The position numbers and the translations under genes were made by a program. The notes beneath the pieces were generated by a model that searched no databases, was not told where the DNA came from, and saw nothing but the letters and a program-made list of their open reading frames with translations. From positions 1 to 36,987 of the IMG/VR virus record IMGVR_UViG_3300036832_000730: 36,987 bases of DNA. The stretch is one strand, 5' to 3'. This document shows positions 29,342 through 36,444 of this stretch, in pieces (within the stretch, counting starts at the first letter, position 1; every line of letters begins with the position of its first letter). This stretch comes from a virus.

Positions 29342-29814
29342 CACCACACGCGCATGGCTCGTTTTTTCGACGCCTCGATCAGGTCGGGCTGCTCGCCCGA
29401 CTTGAGCATGGCCTGCAGGGTGTCGACGCCGGAATAGCCGCCGTTGGCCATGCGGGTGCGCCGGCCGAGTTCGAGCGCTTCGGATAGAACATTGCCGGGC
29501 GCGCCCCAACTGCTCATCTGTTGTTGCTGCAGTGTGTTGCCCTGATCCTTGTATCTTACTTTCGGGGTGCCGCCGCGGCGGGTGTCGTGCTGCATGTCGG
29601 CGACGCCGTAGTCCTCGGCGGCAATCGTTTCAGCAAGTCGGACGGCTTTACCGACAATCGAACCACCGATGGCGACTGGCTTGAACTCTTGCGCCATGTT
29701 CTGGTTGGCGCATTTCGGACACTCTGGGGGCGGATCATCGACCTGCTCCATCGTCAGGGTGACTTCGAGGAAGTGGCCGCAGCTACCGCAGCCGTAGGTT
29801 CGGACGATGGGCAT
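29341..29814 (-). CDS. FmdB-like zinc-ribbon protein, 157 aa
   Basis: ATG 29814 overlaps the tiny membrane ORF stop (TGATG). MPIVRTYGCGSCGHFLEVTL, 'PPPECPKCANQNMAQEFKPV' and 'AIGGS' match the CxxC...CxxC zinc ribbon of FmdB-type regulators in the first 50 residues. The other 100 residues have 'KAVRLAETIAAEDYGVADMQ' and 'GVDTLQAMLKSGEQPDLIEA'. Joining of a zinc ribbon to a late helical part next to the terminase suggests a DNA or packaging function; inferred. Confidence 0.65.
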   Translation of the reverse strand: MPIVRTYGCGSCGHFLEVTLTMEQVDDPPPECPKCANQNMAQEFKPVAIGGSIVGKAVRLAETIAAEDYGVADMQHDTRRGGTPKVRYKDQGNTLQQQQMSSWGAPGNVLSEALELGRRTRMANGGYSGVDTLQAMLKSGEQPDLIEASKKRAMRVW

Positions 29815-29903
29815 CAGATGTAACCTGCGTAGTGAGCGATCACGAGAAACCAAGCCGCCATCACCGTCCACCTCAACCAGCGCGGCGGCGGCGGAATGTA
29901 CAT
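29814..29903 (-). CDS. Single-span membrane peptide, 29 aa
   Basis: AAGGAGAG six nt before ATG 29903; ATG overlaps the terminase stop (TGATG) and the end overlaps the next start in the same way. MYIPPPPRWLRWTVMAAWFL then 'VIAHYAGYI': Pro/Arg front and one span. Exact junctions on both sides make it likely to be translated. Confidence 0.55.
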   Translation of the reverse strand: MYIPPPPRWLRWTVMAAWFLVIAHYAGYI

Positions 29904-31744
29904 CAAAATCTCTCCTTGCGCACTCGCGACTGACGATTGATCATCGACATGTGCTGAGAGAACGCGAACGACAACACCGTGCCCATGTCCTGCGGTGGTC
30001 GATCGCCCTTGATGCTGTCCCAAGTGATGTTTCTCGCGACCAACATGGGCCGCCGCCACTCGATCCAGGCGTGATGGGCGAGCACCAATGCAGAAACCAA
30101 GTCGTCGTTTTCGCCAGTATCTGGTCCAGCTCCGATCCAGCCATCGTCTTCAACGATGCTTTGCATTTGCGCTATCAGTCGTGGTGATCGGATTTCCAAG
30201 CGCCGCAGCATCAGACTGTCGCGAAGCTCCGAATATACCTGATGCTTATTGTCAGAATTGGCCTTCCACGCGATTACGTTTCCAGCTCCGCCTAGCGTGT
30301 CAGGTCTTTTGTACAGAAACCAGCGTACTGCGCCAATCATATTCAGAATGTTTTCTGTACCCGGCTCGCCTTGCAGAATGCCCCGTTCCGCTAATTGACG
30401 GAGGTTTCTCACTTCAGGCAAAACAGCCGCGCCCACTCCAGTTACTTCCAGGTTTGCGATATGATCCCGGTACGCGCCCGCTAGGTGAGCTAACACCCAA
30501 GCTAGCTGATATGTTAGGGGTCGGTTCGACTGAAACTCCGCGACCTGAACCACTTTATCAGCGTAGCAACGTAAAACCTGGATGGCATGGTCATCACTTT
30601 CGCCGCCACCGCCACCGGATGGATCGACGCCAATGACATAAGCGCCGGCGGCCTCGGGCGGCTCCCAGACTTTGAGCATGGCGTCATCGGGTTTACTGAC
30701 CTGTTCAATCCGGCTGGCAAGAAACTTGTCGTCGAAGGTATATTTGTAGCCCTTGTAGGGCGGTCCGATAGGCGATAGCAGCTCGGCAATTTCCAAGGTC
30801 CGCGCTGCCGGAAAGAAGCCGGAGCCGGAGGCGATGAAGCATTCGCGCTCGTGCCACGGGTAGTGGCGCAGCATGTACTCCTCGGCCTTGAACTCGCTCT
30901 CCCGTCGCCACCACGCGATCTGCTCCGGCTTGATGATGACCTTGTAATTTTCCTTGACATACTTGGCGCGATTGATTTCGTCGACCGTCAGCCGGCCGTC
31001 CCAATAGATTTTGTAGTCGGGATCGTCCTTGGGAATTGCGTAGGTTGGGTTGGCCCAAAAACCGATGAAAATAAATTGCATATGCCTGTCAACTTTTGCT
31101 TGTTGACAGTGGTTGTAGAACCAGTTGAAGCCGGAGGCGATGCTCTCCCAGATGTAGAGCCGGTTGGGATTTTGCCGCGCCAGCGACGCCTTCAGACTTT
31201 CCACACCGGCCAAGCTTTTCCACTGAGCACACTCAGTGGCGTGCATCATGTTCAGCGCACGCGACGCGCCAAGGTCCGGATTACTTGCAGCAGCCATAAG
31301 GTCGATAACGCTGCGGTTCGCAAAAGCCATCCCCGTGCGATTGTTCTGAATGAGTTTGTGCTCCGGTGAGCACCACTCTGCAGGCAGTGTTTCCAATAGG
31401 CTCCCAAAGATGCGACGCAGGCGTTCGAGATTGTCTGTTCTATCCGCGATAATCGCGCCTTGTACTCCGGGGTTGGCGAGCGCCCAGAATAGCTCGATGA
31501 CGGAGCAAACAGTCGTGATCGCCACTTGCCGGCATTTGAGAACCACGAACTCATGGACACCTTCATTGAGCCCGCGTGCCACCGCGTCAATGACAATGCG
31601 TTGCGACGGCCACGGCTCGATGCGCGCCCTCCCAAGCTCTTTTGTATCTATTTCAACGCTGGTGAGGAGGTCGTATATTCCCTGGCGGATGGTCGGCATG
31701 ATGCTCTCCGGGGCGCGGAAAGATACCGTAGCCATCACCGTCAC
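29903..31744 (-). CDS. terL: Terminase large subunit
   Basis: 613 residues from GTG 31744, or 610 from ATG 31735. The ATPase half has Walker A 'LKCRQVAITT' (69-78) and a Walker-B-like 'MMHATECAQW' (166-175) in the style 'h-x-x-x-E'. The nuclease half has the RNase-H-like acids: D374 in 'VIGVDPSGGGGG', E433 in 'NLEVTGVG' and D547/D548 in 'GENDDLVSALVLAHHAW'. The enzyme cuts and packs DNA through the portal. Walker A has Ala75 where 'RQ(V/I)G' is usual. No clear small terminase was found; the gene at 31653 is a possible one. Confidence 0.92.
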   Translation of the reverse strand: MTVMATVSFRAPESIMPTIRQGIYDLLTSVEIDTKELGRARIEPWPSQRIVIDAVARGLNEGVHEFVVLKCRQVAITTVCSVIELFWALANPGVQGAIIADRTDNLERLRRIFGSLLETLPAEWCSPEHKLIQNNRTGMAFANRSVIDLMAAASNPDLGASRALNMMHATECAQWKSLAGVESLKASLARQNPNRLYIWESIASGFNWFYNHCQQAKVDRHMQFIFIGFWANPTYAIPKDDPDYKIYWDGRLTVDEINRAKYVKENYKVIIKPEQIAWWRRESEFKAEEYMLRHYPWHERECFIASGSGFFPAARTLEIAELLSPIGPPYKGYKYTFDDKFLASRIEQVSKPDDAMLKVWEPPEAAGAYVIGVDPSGGGGGESDDHAIQVLRCYADKVVQVAEFQSNRPLTYQLAWVLAHLAGAYRDHIANLEVTGVGAAVLPEVRNLRQLAERGILQGEPGTENILNMIGAVRWFLYKRPDTLGGAGNVIAWKANSDNKHQVYSELRDSLMLRRLEIRSPRLIAQMQSIVEDDGWIGAGPDTGENDDLVSALVLAHHAWIEWRRPMLVARNITWDSIKGDRPPQDMGTVLSFAFSQHMSMINRQSRVRKERF

Positions 31745-31901
31745 GTCTATGCCAGCGGCCGCTTAAAAGGTCGTTGCCGCGCCCATGCGGCTGCGGCAGC
31801 ACCGCAGGGCTCGGGGGTGGCTTGAAACCGTCCAAGGTGGTGTTGAGGCGTTCGAGCTGTTCAGTGATAGCGGCGAGGGCCTTGGCCAGGGCGTTGTCCA
31901 T
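31653..31901 (-). CDS. Small helical protein before terL, 82 aa
   Basis: AGAGGA seven nt before ATG 31901. MDNALAKALAAITEQLERLN then 'TTLDGFKPPPSPAVLPQPHG' has a clear coiled-coil start. The second half overlaps the terminase start by 92 nt and turns His/Arg/Gly-rich. It could be a very small terminase partner, but no HTH is seen. Confidence 0.5.
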   Translation of the reverse strand: MDNALAKALAAITEQLERLNTTLDGFKPPPSPAVLPQPHGRGNDLLSGRWHRRDGDGYGIFPRPGEHHADHPPGNIRPPHQR

Positions 31902-31970
31902 TTGCGGTTCCTCTGCAGCAATGCTATATGGAACTCGTCTCCACATAGACGGCACTGAGACTTGGGTTTG

Positions 31971-32015
31971 AACCGCCGGGCGCTGGCTGCTCTCCTCGCC
32001 CGGCGGTTTTCTTTT
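31971..32015. terminator. GC-rich 12-bp hairpin with plus-strand T-tract
   Basis: AACCGCCGGGCG (31971-31982) pairs perfectly with CGCCCGGCGGTT (31997-32008), followed on the plus strand by TTCTTTT. That is the form of a terminator for rightward (antisense) transcription. On the minus strand no T-tract follows; instead the loop exposes GAGGAGAGC, a ribosome-binding motif. It lies in the gap between 32015 and 31901, where I see no gene with a start codon, though a frame with 'CRLCGDEF' without a start is present. Confidence 0.5.
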
Positions 32016-32248
32016 CACTTCACCCGCCGGGTCAACTCGATCAGGCTGTCGGCGGCCTTGCGGGCTTCGTCGACGCTGGAATTGATCACCCGCTCAATGT
32101 TGTCGCAGATCGTGTTGAGCCGTTTGACTTCGGCCCTGATTTGCTCGACCAAGGCGGCGAGCGTCGGCTCACTCTTGGGAGCAAACTTGGTGATCTCGGG
32201 GTCGTTGAGTACGTTCTCAAACCTTTTCATGTGCTCTTTTTCGTCCAT
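32015..32248 (-). CDS. Coiled-coil small protein, 77 aa
   Basis: GGAGAGC before ATG 32248. MDEKEHMKRFENVLNDPEIT, 'EPTLAALVEQIRAEVKRLNT' and 'ICDNIERVINSSVDEARKAA' form a long helical chain with heptad spacing. The end 'DSLIELTRRVK' is also helical. It could oligomerise; partner unknown. One of a series of small genes opening the late operon. Confidence 0.6.
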   Translation of the reverse strand: MDEKEHMKRFENVLNDPEITKFAPKSEPTLAALVEQIRAEVKRLNTICDNIERVINSSVDEARKAADSLIELTRRVK

Positions 32249-32249
32249 C

Positions 32250-32501
32250 TTAGCTCTCCTCTCTGAAGTATCGCTTGGCCTCTTCGATCTGCTCTTTGGT
32301 GGGCGGCTCAAAAACCGGCTTGACGCTAGCGGCCTTGATGCGCGCCGTAGCGCACGTCGCACACAGCACAGTATCGACTTCGGGGCTAGTGTAGGCGCGC
32401 CAAACAGCACGCTGACAGTCTGTGCAGGTATCGACGAAGCTTTCAGCGAGCGGTTCGCTGTCCGCGCAGCGAATGCAGACCAAGACGCTTTCTTCACTCA
32501 T
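32250..32501 (-). CDS. Three-CxxC zinc protein, 83 aa
   Basis: GGAGAGC three nt before ATG 32501. MSEESVLVCIRCADSEPLAE, 'SFVDTCTDCQRAVWRAYTSP' and 'VLCATCATARIKA' have three CxxC pairs (residues about 9, 26 and 47). Two pairs would bind one zinc; the third pair is extra. The C-terminal 25 residues are a charged helix. A nucleic-acid- or polymerase-binding factor is possible. Confidence 0.6.
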   Translation of the reverse strand: MSEESVLVCIRCADSEPLAESFVDTCTDCQRAVWRAYTSPEVDTVLCATCATARIKAASVKPVFEPPTKEQIEEAKRYFREES

Positions 32502-32532
32502 GACGCTCTCCACGACACTGCCTTATTTTAGT

Positions 32533-32578
32533 CCAAAATTTTTTTTTGGGTTTTTTTATTTTTTTGGTCGTTTTTTGT
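32533..32578. other. Homopolymer-rich leader (A-rich on the coding strand)
   Basis: Between the stop of the gene at 32579 and the start of the gene at 32501 the plus strand has T9, T7, T7 and T6 runs broken by G and C. On the minus (coding) strand this is an A-rich mRNA spacer without a hairpin. The base composition differs sharply from the GC-rich surroundings. It may be a slippage-prone or ribosome-standby site. Confidence 0.5.
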
Positions 32579-32797
32579 TCACTCCTCCTCGGCCGGGCGT
32601 GGCGCGCCCCGCTCAATCAGCTTGCTCCAGCCGATCTTGTGGGCGAATTGGATCAATCCCACGAACACTTGCGGTTCGAGACCAACCCAATGATTGTCAC
32701 TGTTGCGTGGCGCGCGCAGTACGATCATTTGCGCTGCATCGTAACGGGCGTACAGGCCGTCGCCCAGATAGGTTTCGTGCGCGTCCCATGACGACAT
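32579..32797 (-). CDS. Small conserved-looking protein, 72 aa
   Basis: GGGAGAGC before ATG 32797. MSSWDAHETYLGDGLYARYD, 'AAQMIVLRAPRNSDNHWVGL' and 'EPQVFVGLIQFAHKIGW'. The pattern 'YLGDGLYA..D..Q..L.A.......W..LEP.V...L..FA' is one I remember from many small phage proteins. It is a beta-then-helix fold with unknown role. Confidence 0.65.
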   Translation of the reverse strand: MSSWDAHETYLGDGLYARYDAAQMIVLRAPRNSDNHWVGLEPQVFVGLIQFAHKIGWSKLIERGAPRPAEEE

Positions 32798-32810
32798 TTG
32801 TGCTCTCCCT

Positions 32811-33005
32811 TTAATCCTGTTTGACGGGGTAGACTTTGGCCTTGATGATGCCGCTGATGAAGCGCGTGCGCTTGCTTTTGTTTTTGTAGGCCGCGTGCGC
32901 GAGCGCGTTGTTGAGCGCGGCGTCGTCGATTTCCACCTCGACCATGACCTCGACCGATGATTTGCCGTACCATGCCAGTGTCACGCGTTTGGTGTAGCCG
33001 CTCAT
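32811..33005 (-). CDS. Hypothetical small protein, 64 aa
   Basis: MSGYTKRVTLAWYGKSSVEV, 'MVEVEIDDAALNNALAHAAY' and 'KNKSKRTRFISGIIKAKVYP'. Two amphipathic strands followed by a helix and a basic end. ATGA overlap with the gene upstream. No known motif. Confidence 0.55.
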   Translation of the reverse strand: MSGYTKRVTLAWYGKSSVEVMVEVEIDDAALNNALAHAAYKNKSKRTRFISGIIKAKVYPVKQD

Positions 33006-33196
33006 TTCACTATCTCGTATTTTATCTTGCGGCAGATTTCTCTGGCGGCTTTCAGGCTAGGAACCGACACTGGCTGCGGCAAGGCCGCCAGAATACCCTC
33101 GACAGCTTCCAGCGTTACATCAAGGACATCCGCCGTCTCGCCTAATAACCCGCGCAGCCTCTCATTTTGTTGTTGTAGATGTTCCAGCTCGTTCAT
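33002..33196 (-). CDS. Leucine-zipper-like small protein, 64 aa
   Basis: GGGAGAGC before ATG 33196. MNELEHLQQQNERLRGLLGE then 'TADVLDVTLEAVEGILAALP' is a long helix with Leu/Val in heptads, followed by a basic helix 'SLKAAREICRKIKYEIVK'. A dimerising coil plus basic end is compatible with DNA or RNA binding, not shown. Overlaps both neighbours by 4 nt. Confidence 0.6.
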   Translation of the reverse strand: MNELEHLQQQNERLRGLLGETADVLDVTLEAVEGILAALPQPVSVPSLKAAREICRKIKYEIVK

Positions 33197-33369
33197 CGCA
33201 GCTCTCCCGCTCTCGTGAATGTATCTCGCACCAGCTCGACTGCCGCCATTTCGTGGCGGTATCGGGTTGGATTGTCGACGCGATCACAGACGCCTTGTAC
33301 CGCCAGCTCGATCACCAGATCGAGCGCGGCGTCAATGTCGTCATTTTTGGTGGGTTTGATCTTCAGCAT
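33193..33369 (-). CDS. Helical small protein, 58 aa
   Basis: AAGGA before ATG 33369. MLKIKPTKNDDIDAALDLVI, 'ELAVQGVCDRVDNPTRYRHE' and 'MAAVELVRDTFTRAGELR'. A helical protein whose second helix carries conserved-looking charged residues. Its start overlaps the end of the frameshifted gene upstream by 29 nt. Function unknown. Confidence 0.6.
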   Translation of the reverse strand: MLKIKPTKNDDIDAALDLVIELAVQGVCDRVDNPTRYRHEMAAVELVRDTFTRAGELR

Positions 33370-33506
33370 TTGGGTTGTCCTTGGTCTCAAGTGCGTCAAT
33401 GAAGATTTGGGTCTTCATGGTTTCGTCCCAAGTCGCGCGGCCTTCGGCGAAAGCTCGGGCGACTATCTCACGCAAGCGCTTGATATTCTTGATCGTGGTT
33501 TGGCAT
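33341..33506 (-). pseudogene. Small gene with apparent frameshift near its start
   Basis: AAGGAGAGC and ATG 33506 form the typical start of this phage, but that frame stops after 12 codons (MPNHDQEYQALA). One base over, a frame reads 'TIKNIKRLREIVARAFAEGR', 'ATWDETMKTQIFIDALETKD' and 'NPNAEDQTHQK' to TGA 33341, with good codon use but no start codon at its beginning. Removing one C from 'AAACCACG' near 33498 would join both into a 54-residue protein. It is a sequencing error, a real mutation, or a slip site. Internal ATG 33418 would give only 25 residues. Confidence 0.55.
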
Positions 33507-33642
33507 TTGGGCTCTCCTTGACTTTAAGTCCGTGGGTCGACATCCTTGAATGAGCGGCCTTTCCAACCGTCTCACAGAATGCCTTTCGGTTCGGAGCCCC
33601 ACGGTGCCCCGATACTTTACCGGCCATAGGAGCGGGCCGGTA

Positions 33643-33675
33643 TGTCCAACTTAATCATTGGACATTGACTGTCAA
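33643..33675 (-). promoter_or_regulatory. Operator palindrome overlapping a leftward promoter (late operon)
   Basis: On the minus strand TTGACA (33675-33670) begins a promoter whose -10 region (about 33654-33647, TAAGTT-like, weak) overlaps a perfect inverted repeat TGTCCAA-N8-TTGGACA (33643-33664). The weak -10 suggests need for an activator, or control by a repressor that covers it. Half-sites TGTCCA also flank the early promoter at 6971-7020. The genes read from here start at 33506. Positions 33507-33642 hold no gene that I can see. Confidence 0.55.
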
Positions 33676-33685
33676 GGGGAAAAGT

Positions 33686-33747
33686 GCAACGGAACCCGTA
33701 TGGAACCTAGCCCGTATTGGCGCTAGGCCATGTCGCGGTTCCGTTGC
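33686..33747 (-). terminator. Nested-hairpin terminator of the AAA+/VWA operon
   Basis: Outer stem GCAACGGAACC/GGTTCCGTTGC (33686-33696 with 33737-33747, 11 bp perfect), inner stem CCTAGC/GCTAGG (33706-33711 with 33722-33727). On the minus strand it follows the stop at 33755 by a few nt and is followed by ACTTTTCCCC, a short T-tract; on the plus strand by TGTTTTCTC. It can end transcription on either strand and separates the two minus operons. Confidence 0.6.
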
Positions 33748-33754
33748 TGTTTTC

Positions 33755-34030
33755 TCACAAGGCGGCTTGTGGACCGTCTGGGTTGGCTAACCATTCTTCG
33801 TGACGTTTGTCTTGTTCTTCGTCGCGAAGCATACTTTCGAGCGCCCACAACTCGGCATGGCCGTCTGGTCTTGGATAGCCACGAAGGCTAGAGTAGTATT
33901 GATTGCCTTCGCTCCCGTAGCGAGCGACGAGACTTTCGCCACACAGATACAGGTCTACCAGTCTGCCCCCGCCGATGGTTTGCCCGACAAGGCGGCACTT
34001 TGTGCAGTCGTGTTTCCACTCAGGTTTCAT
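33755..34030 (-). CDS. Hypothetical zinc-binding-like protein, 91 aa
   Basis: MKPEWKHDCTKCRLVGQTIG, 'GGRLVDLYLCGESLVARYGS' and 'EGNQYYSSLRGYPRPDG' give a CxxC plus a third Cys and several aromatic residues; the layout 'HDC..C...G...G....YLCG..LVARYG..G..Y.S' recalls small phage proteins of unknown role. The C-terminus is an acidic helix. Overlaps the previous gene by 4 nt (last gene of its operon). Confidence 0.6.
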   Translation of the reverse strand: MKPEWKHDCTKCRLVGQTIGGGRLVDLYLCGESLVARYGSEGNQYYSSLRGYPRPDGHAELWALESMLRDEEQDKRHEEWLANPDGPQAAL

Positions 34031-34251
34031 GACCGCTCCTCGCTTTTGCTCAGAGCGTATTCGACGGCGTAGGCTAGATAGTTCACGTCGTTTTCCTGAC
34101 CAAGCTTGCGATTGATCTCTGGCATGAGCGGCTCGATCAAAGCTATGAGCCGTCCATGAAGCATGCCGTCATCGCGATGTAGTTTGTAGATCGCGATTGC
34201 CTGCTTGATTTGTTTGTCGGTTAGAAAGTCTTTCACTGTGATGGTTTTCAC
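34027..34251 (-). CDS. Helical small protein, 74 aa
   Basis: GTG 34251 chosen because GGAGAGC lies just upstream; an in-frame ATG further up lacks a site. VKTITVKDFLTDKQIKQAIA, 'IYKLHRDDGMLHGRLIALIE' and 'PLMPEINRKLGQENDVNYLA' is an all-helical protein. It follows the VWA gene by 56 nt and could be an accessory of that system. A 25-nt sequence just upstream (34276-34300) recurs inverted at 36564-36588. Confidence 0.6.
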   Translation of the reverse strand: MKTITVKDFLTDKQIKQAIAIYKLHRDDGMLHGRLIALIEPLMPEINRKLGQENDVNYLAYAVEYALSKSEERS

Positions 34252-34307
34252 GTTGCTCTCCTGTTTGTTTGCTCCGCAATCGCGCGGCATAGGCGCGGGA
34301 GTAGTTG

Positions 34308-35513
34308 TTAGTCGTCGGGATTTTCTTGGCTGTAATCCACGACGGTGATGTCGCCGGCCGCTTCCAGTATTTGGAGCCGCACGACTTGCGCCGTGCTGTC
34401 CCACGCGCCGCAGAATTCGCGGTCGGTGACCATGATGCGCGGCCCCGGCTGTTGCAGCAGCCAGTCCATTGCCGGACCATCGACGGTGTTGTTACCGCCA
34501 TCCGGCTGGACGATTTCGGCCGCACGCTTACCGTTGCGGGCGTAGACGTACAGCCAACCGTGGTTGCCGCCGCCGCCAGCATAGTAAGCGATGGTACCGA
34601 ACGGCGCTTTCTCGCACCATCGGCTGACTTGATCCCACGAGCCCATAGAGCCCGAAGCATCAACCAGGATGGTGCCGCCCGCCTCGATGGCCGCACGGCG
34701 CACAAACATCCGCTGCGGTAGGACTGGACGGCGCAAGGCGGGGCGATACAGTCGCGAGCCGCTGGTTGCTAGTCGCGTCCCTACTGAAGCCTCTGCAATG
34801 TGCTCCGTGTGGTTTAGTTCGATAATGTCCATCGTTGGCGACCTGTCGCCGTCGATGGCGCGGCCGGTTTTTTTGCCTGTGCGCTCTTTGCCATCGCCGT
34901 TGACAATTTCTGTAGATGACGGCGGGAAGAACGCCGCTTGTAGTAGTCGCGCCGCTTTGCCTTCCTTGCCACGTTGACACAAGTTGATGACGTTGATCGC
35001 CAACTCGCGTTGCTGCTCAGTGACAAAGTCGGCCGTGATAGCACCGTGGTAATAGTCGCGACCAATACCGCCCTCAACAGCAACTTGCCGCATGCGGACG
35101 GCAAAGTCCGGCCATGTGCCGCGTTTGTGCTTTTCTTTTTCGAGGCATTCGGCCATTTCGCTTCGTTCATTGGCGATGAAGCTTTTGGCCGCCGCCACGA
35201 TACTTTTAGGTGTAAAACCTCTACGCCACGGCCAGAACTTAGTGTGCAATCTCACGTCTTCGGTGAAATTGGCGACCGTGGGCAGAATGTCTCGATACTG
35301 CTTTGTGTATCGCCGTCTTTCCGTGTGACGTGCGTGCATTAGTTCATGCACGCGGATTAACGGCGATTGCGGAGTGTGGACCGCCACGACTTTGCCTTTA
35401 CGATCAAAGTCGGTGTAGGCCGTTTGGTCATCATGCTCGACATGTATCGGGGCACCGCGTTCGAGCGGCACCCCGGCAGTGAGCATGGATTTGATTGACG
35501 CTCGCTGCGACAT
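34308..35513 (-). CDS. CobT-like protein: HExxH metallopeptidase motif joined to a VWA domain, 401 aa
   Basis: The N-terminal half carries 'RVHELMHARHTE' (H56-E57-L-M-H60) and, 22 residues on, 'NFTEDVRLH' (N82, E85, D86, R88). This HExxH...NxxEDxR layout is that of CobT-type/DUF2201-like zinc-dependent proteins. The C-terminal half is a von Willebrand A domain with a perfect MIDAS 'DASGSMGS' (D285, S287, S289) and a later metal-site stretch 'IMVTDREFCGAW'. It starts 6 nt after the stop of the AAA+ gene and must work with it, as CobS-CobT, RavA-ViaA and other MoxR-VWA pairs do. Substrate unknown. A basic linker (205-260) separates the halves. Confidence 0.8.
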   Translation of the reverse strand: MSQRASIKSMLTAGVPLERGAPIHVEHDDQTAYTDFDRKGKVVAVHTPQSPLIRVHELMHARHTERRRYTKQYRDILPTVANFTEDVRLHTKFWPWRRGFTPKSIVAAAKSFIANERSEMAECLEKEKHKRGTWPDFAVRMRQVAVEGGIGRDYYHGAITADFVTEQQRELAINVINLCQRGKEGKAARLLQAAFFPPSSTEIVNGDGKERTGKKTGRAIDGDRSPTMDIIELNHTEHIAEASVGTRLATSGSRLYRPALRRPVLPQRMFVRRAAIEAGGTILVDASGSMGSWDQVSRWCEKAPFGTIAYYAGGGGNHGWLYVYARNGKRAAEIVQPDGGNNTVDGPAMDWLLQQPGPRIMVTDREFCGAWDSTAQVVRLQILEAAGDITVVDYSQENPDD

Positions 35514-35519
35514 GGATGC

Positions 35520-36221
35520 TTACTCCGTGATCGCAGACAGAAAGTCGGTCGCCTCGTTGTCGGTGAGGCCAAGTGCCTTTGCCATCGTATCGGAACGCAT
35601 TCCGATGCGGTGCAATTGCGCCGCGGCCAGCAACAATCCCGGCGACATCGGCCGCGCCCACTCGAGACGAGTGTTGCGGCCGACGACACGCTCCGCTTGA
35701 TTAACGAACGGTCCAAGAGCGGATTTGACGCCCTCCGACAAGGTGTCGGCTTTCAGTACGATGTCAAAACGCTCGTAGATCGGTTCCGGCAGAATTGACG
35801 GCGGCGGGTTCATCGTCGCGACCACGCAATAGCCCGGTGCCGCTTCGATGCGTTCGCCGGTGGGAAGAGTGATCCCAGCCGGATTATCGAGTAGCGCATA
35901 GCAGAAAGTCTTGCACTCGATGGGAACGTCATTGAACTCGTCAATTTGCAGACAAGTCCCGTTGCGCAACGCGCGAACGGCCGGGCCATCGGCCCAAACC
36001 GTTGCACCGTTGCGCAATGTCCAACCGCCAATCAAATCATCCAAGGGCATGCCTTGGTGGAACGTGATCCGTTCGCTGTTGAGTAAGTGCTTGACCAGTG
36101 TTGATTTGCCGGTCCGACTGAACCCCCAAATCAGCGCCCGGTTCAGCACTTTTGGAAAGAGATCAGTGTGAACCATTTCGGTGAACACCTGATCCCAAGC
36201 ATGAACGTTTTCGATCGACAT
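35520..36221 (-). CDS. MoxR/CobS-type AAA+ ATPase, 233 aa
   Basis: Start ATG 36221 (MSIENVHAWDQVFTEMVHTD) with GGAG upstream. Walker A 'GFSRTGKST' (33-41), Walker B 'LQIDEFNDVP' (D94, E95), sensor 1 'VVATMNPP' (N138), Arg finger 'IYERFD' (R151) and a C-terminal lid helix bundle give a full AAA+ module of the MoxR group. Such ATPases form hexamers and remodel a partner or insert a metal with a VWA protein. At 233 residues it is at the short end of the group. Tight operon with the VWA gene. Confidence 0.85.
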   Translation of the reverse strand: MSIENVHAWDQVFTEMVHTDLFPKVLNRALIWGFSRTGKSTLVKHLLNSERITFHQGMPLDDLIGGWTLRNGATVWADGPAVRALRNGTCLQIDEFNDVPIECKTFCYALLDNPAGITLPTGERIEAAPGYCVVATMNPPPSILPEPIYERFDIVLKADTLSEGVKSALGPFVNQAERVVGRNTRLEWARPMSPGLLLAAAQLHRIGMRSDTMAKALGLTDNEATDFLSAITE

Positions 36222-36291
36222 AGGTTGTGTCTCCACACAATACGCTCTCAAGAGCGGGGCGGGATGCCCGCATTGCGGCCGGTTTTGTTGC

Positions 36292-36444
36292 TTATCGTTT
36301 TTCGCAGACGTATGCGCCATTGTCGTCGAAATGGCAGCATAGACCGGAAGGCCAACAAACAACGGTGTGATCAGGAAGTTGCGCTCGAACCGTAACGGCA
36401 GATGCAAGTAATGCAGTTGCCGCGATCAACAGAATTTTTATCAT
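36292..36444 (-). CDS. Exported four-cysteine mini-protein, 50 aa
   Basis: MIKILLIAATALLASAVTVR then 'AQLPDHTVVCWPSGLCCHFD' and 'DNGAYVCEKR'. A clear signal sequence with cleavage after VRA, and a 29-residue mature part with four Cys (C-x5-CC-x9-C spacing by eye), likely two disulfides. ATGA overlap with the membrane peptide upstream. Similar in kind to the exported protein at 8137-8469. An export function together with the AAA+/VWA genes is intriguing but not proven. Confidence 0.6.
   Translation of the reverse strand: MIKILLIAATALLASAVTVRAQLPDHTVVCWPSGLCCHFDDNGAYVCEKR

Noticed and set aside
34308-36221. True cobalamin cobaltochelatase (CobS/CobT)
   Set aside because: Motifs match the general fold, but no CobN-like subunit or other cobalamin gene is nearby and the ATPase is short; only a CobS/CobT-like architecture is claimed.
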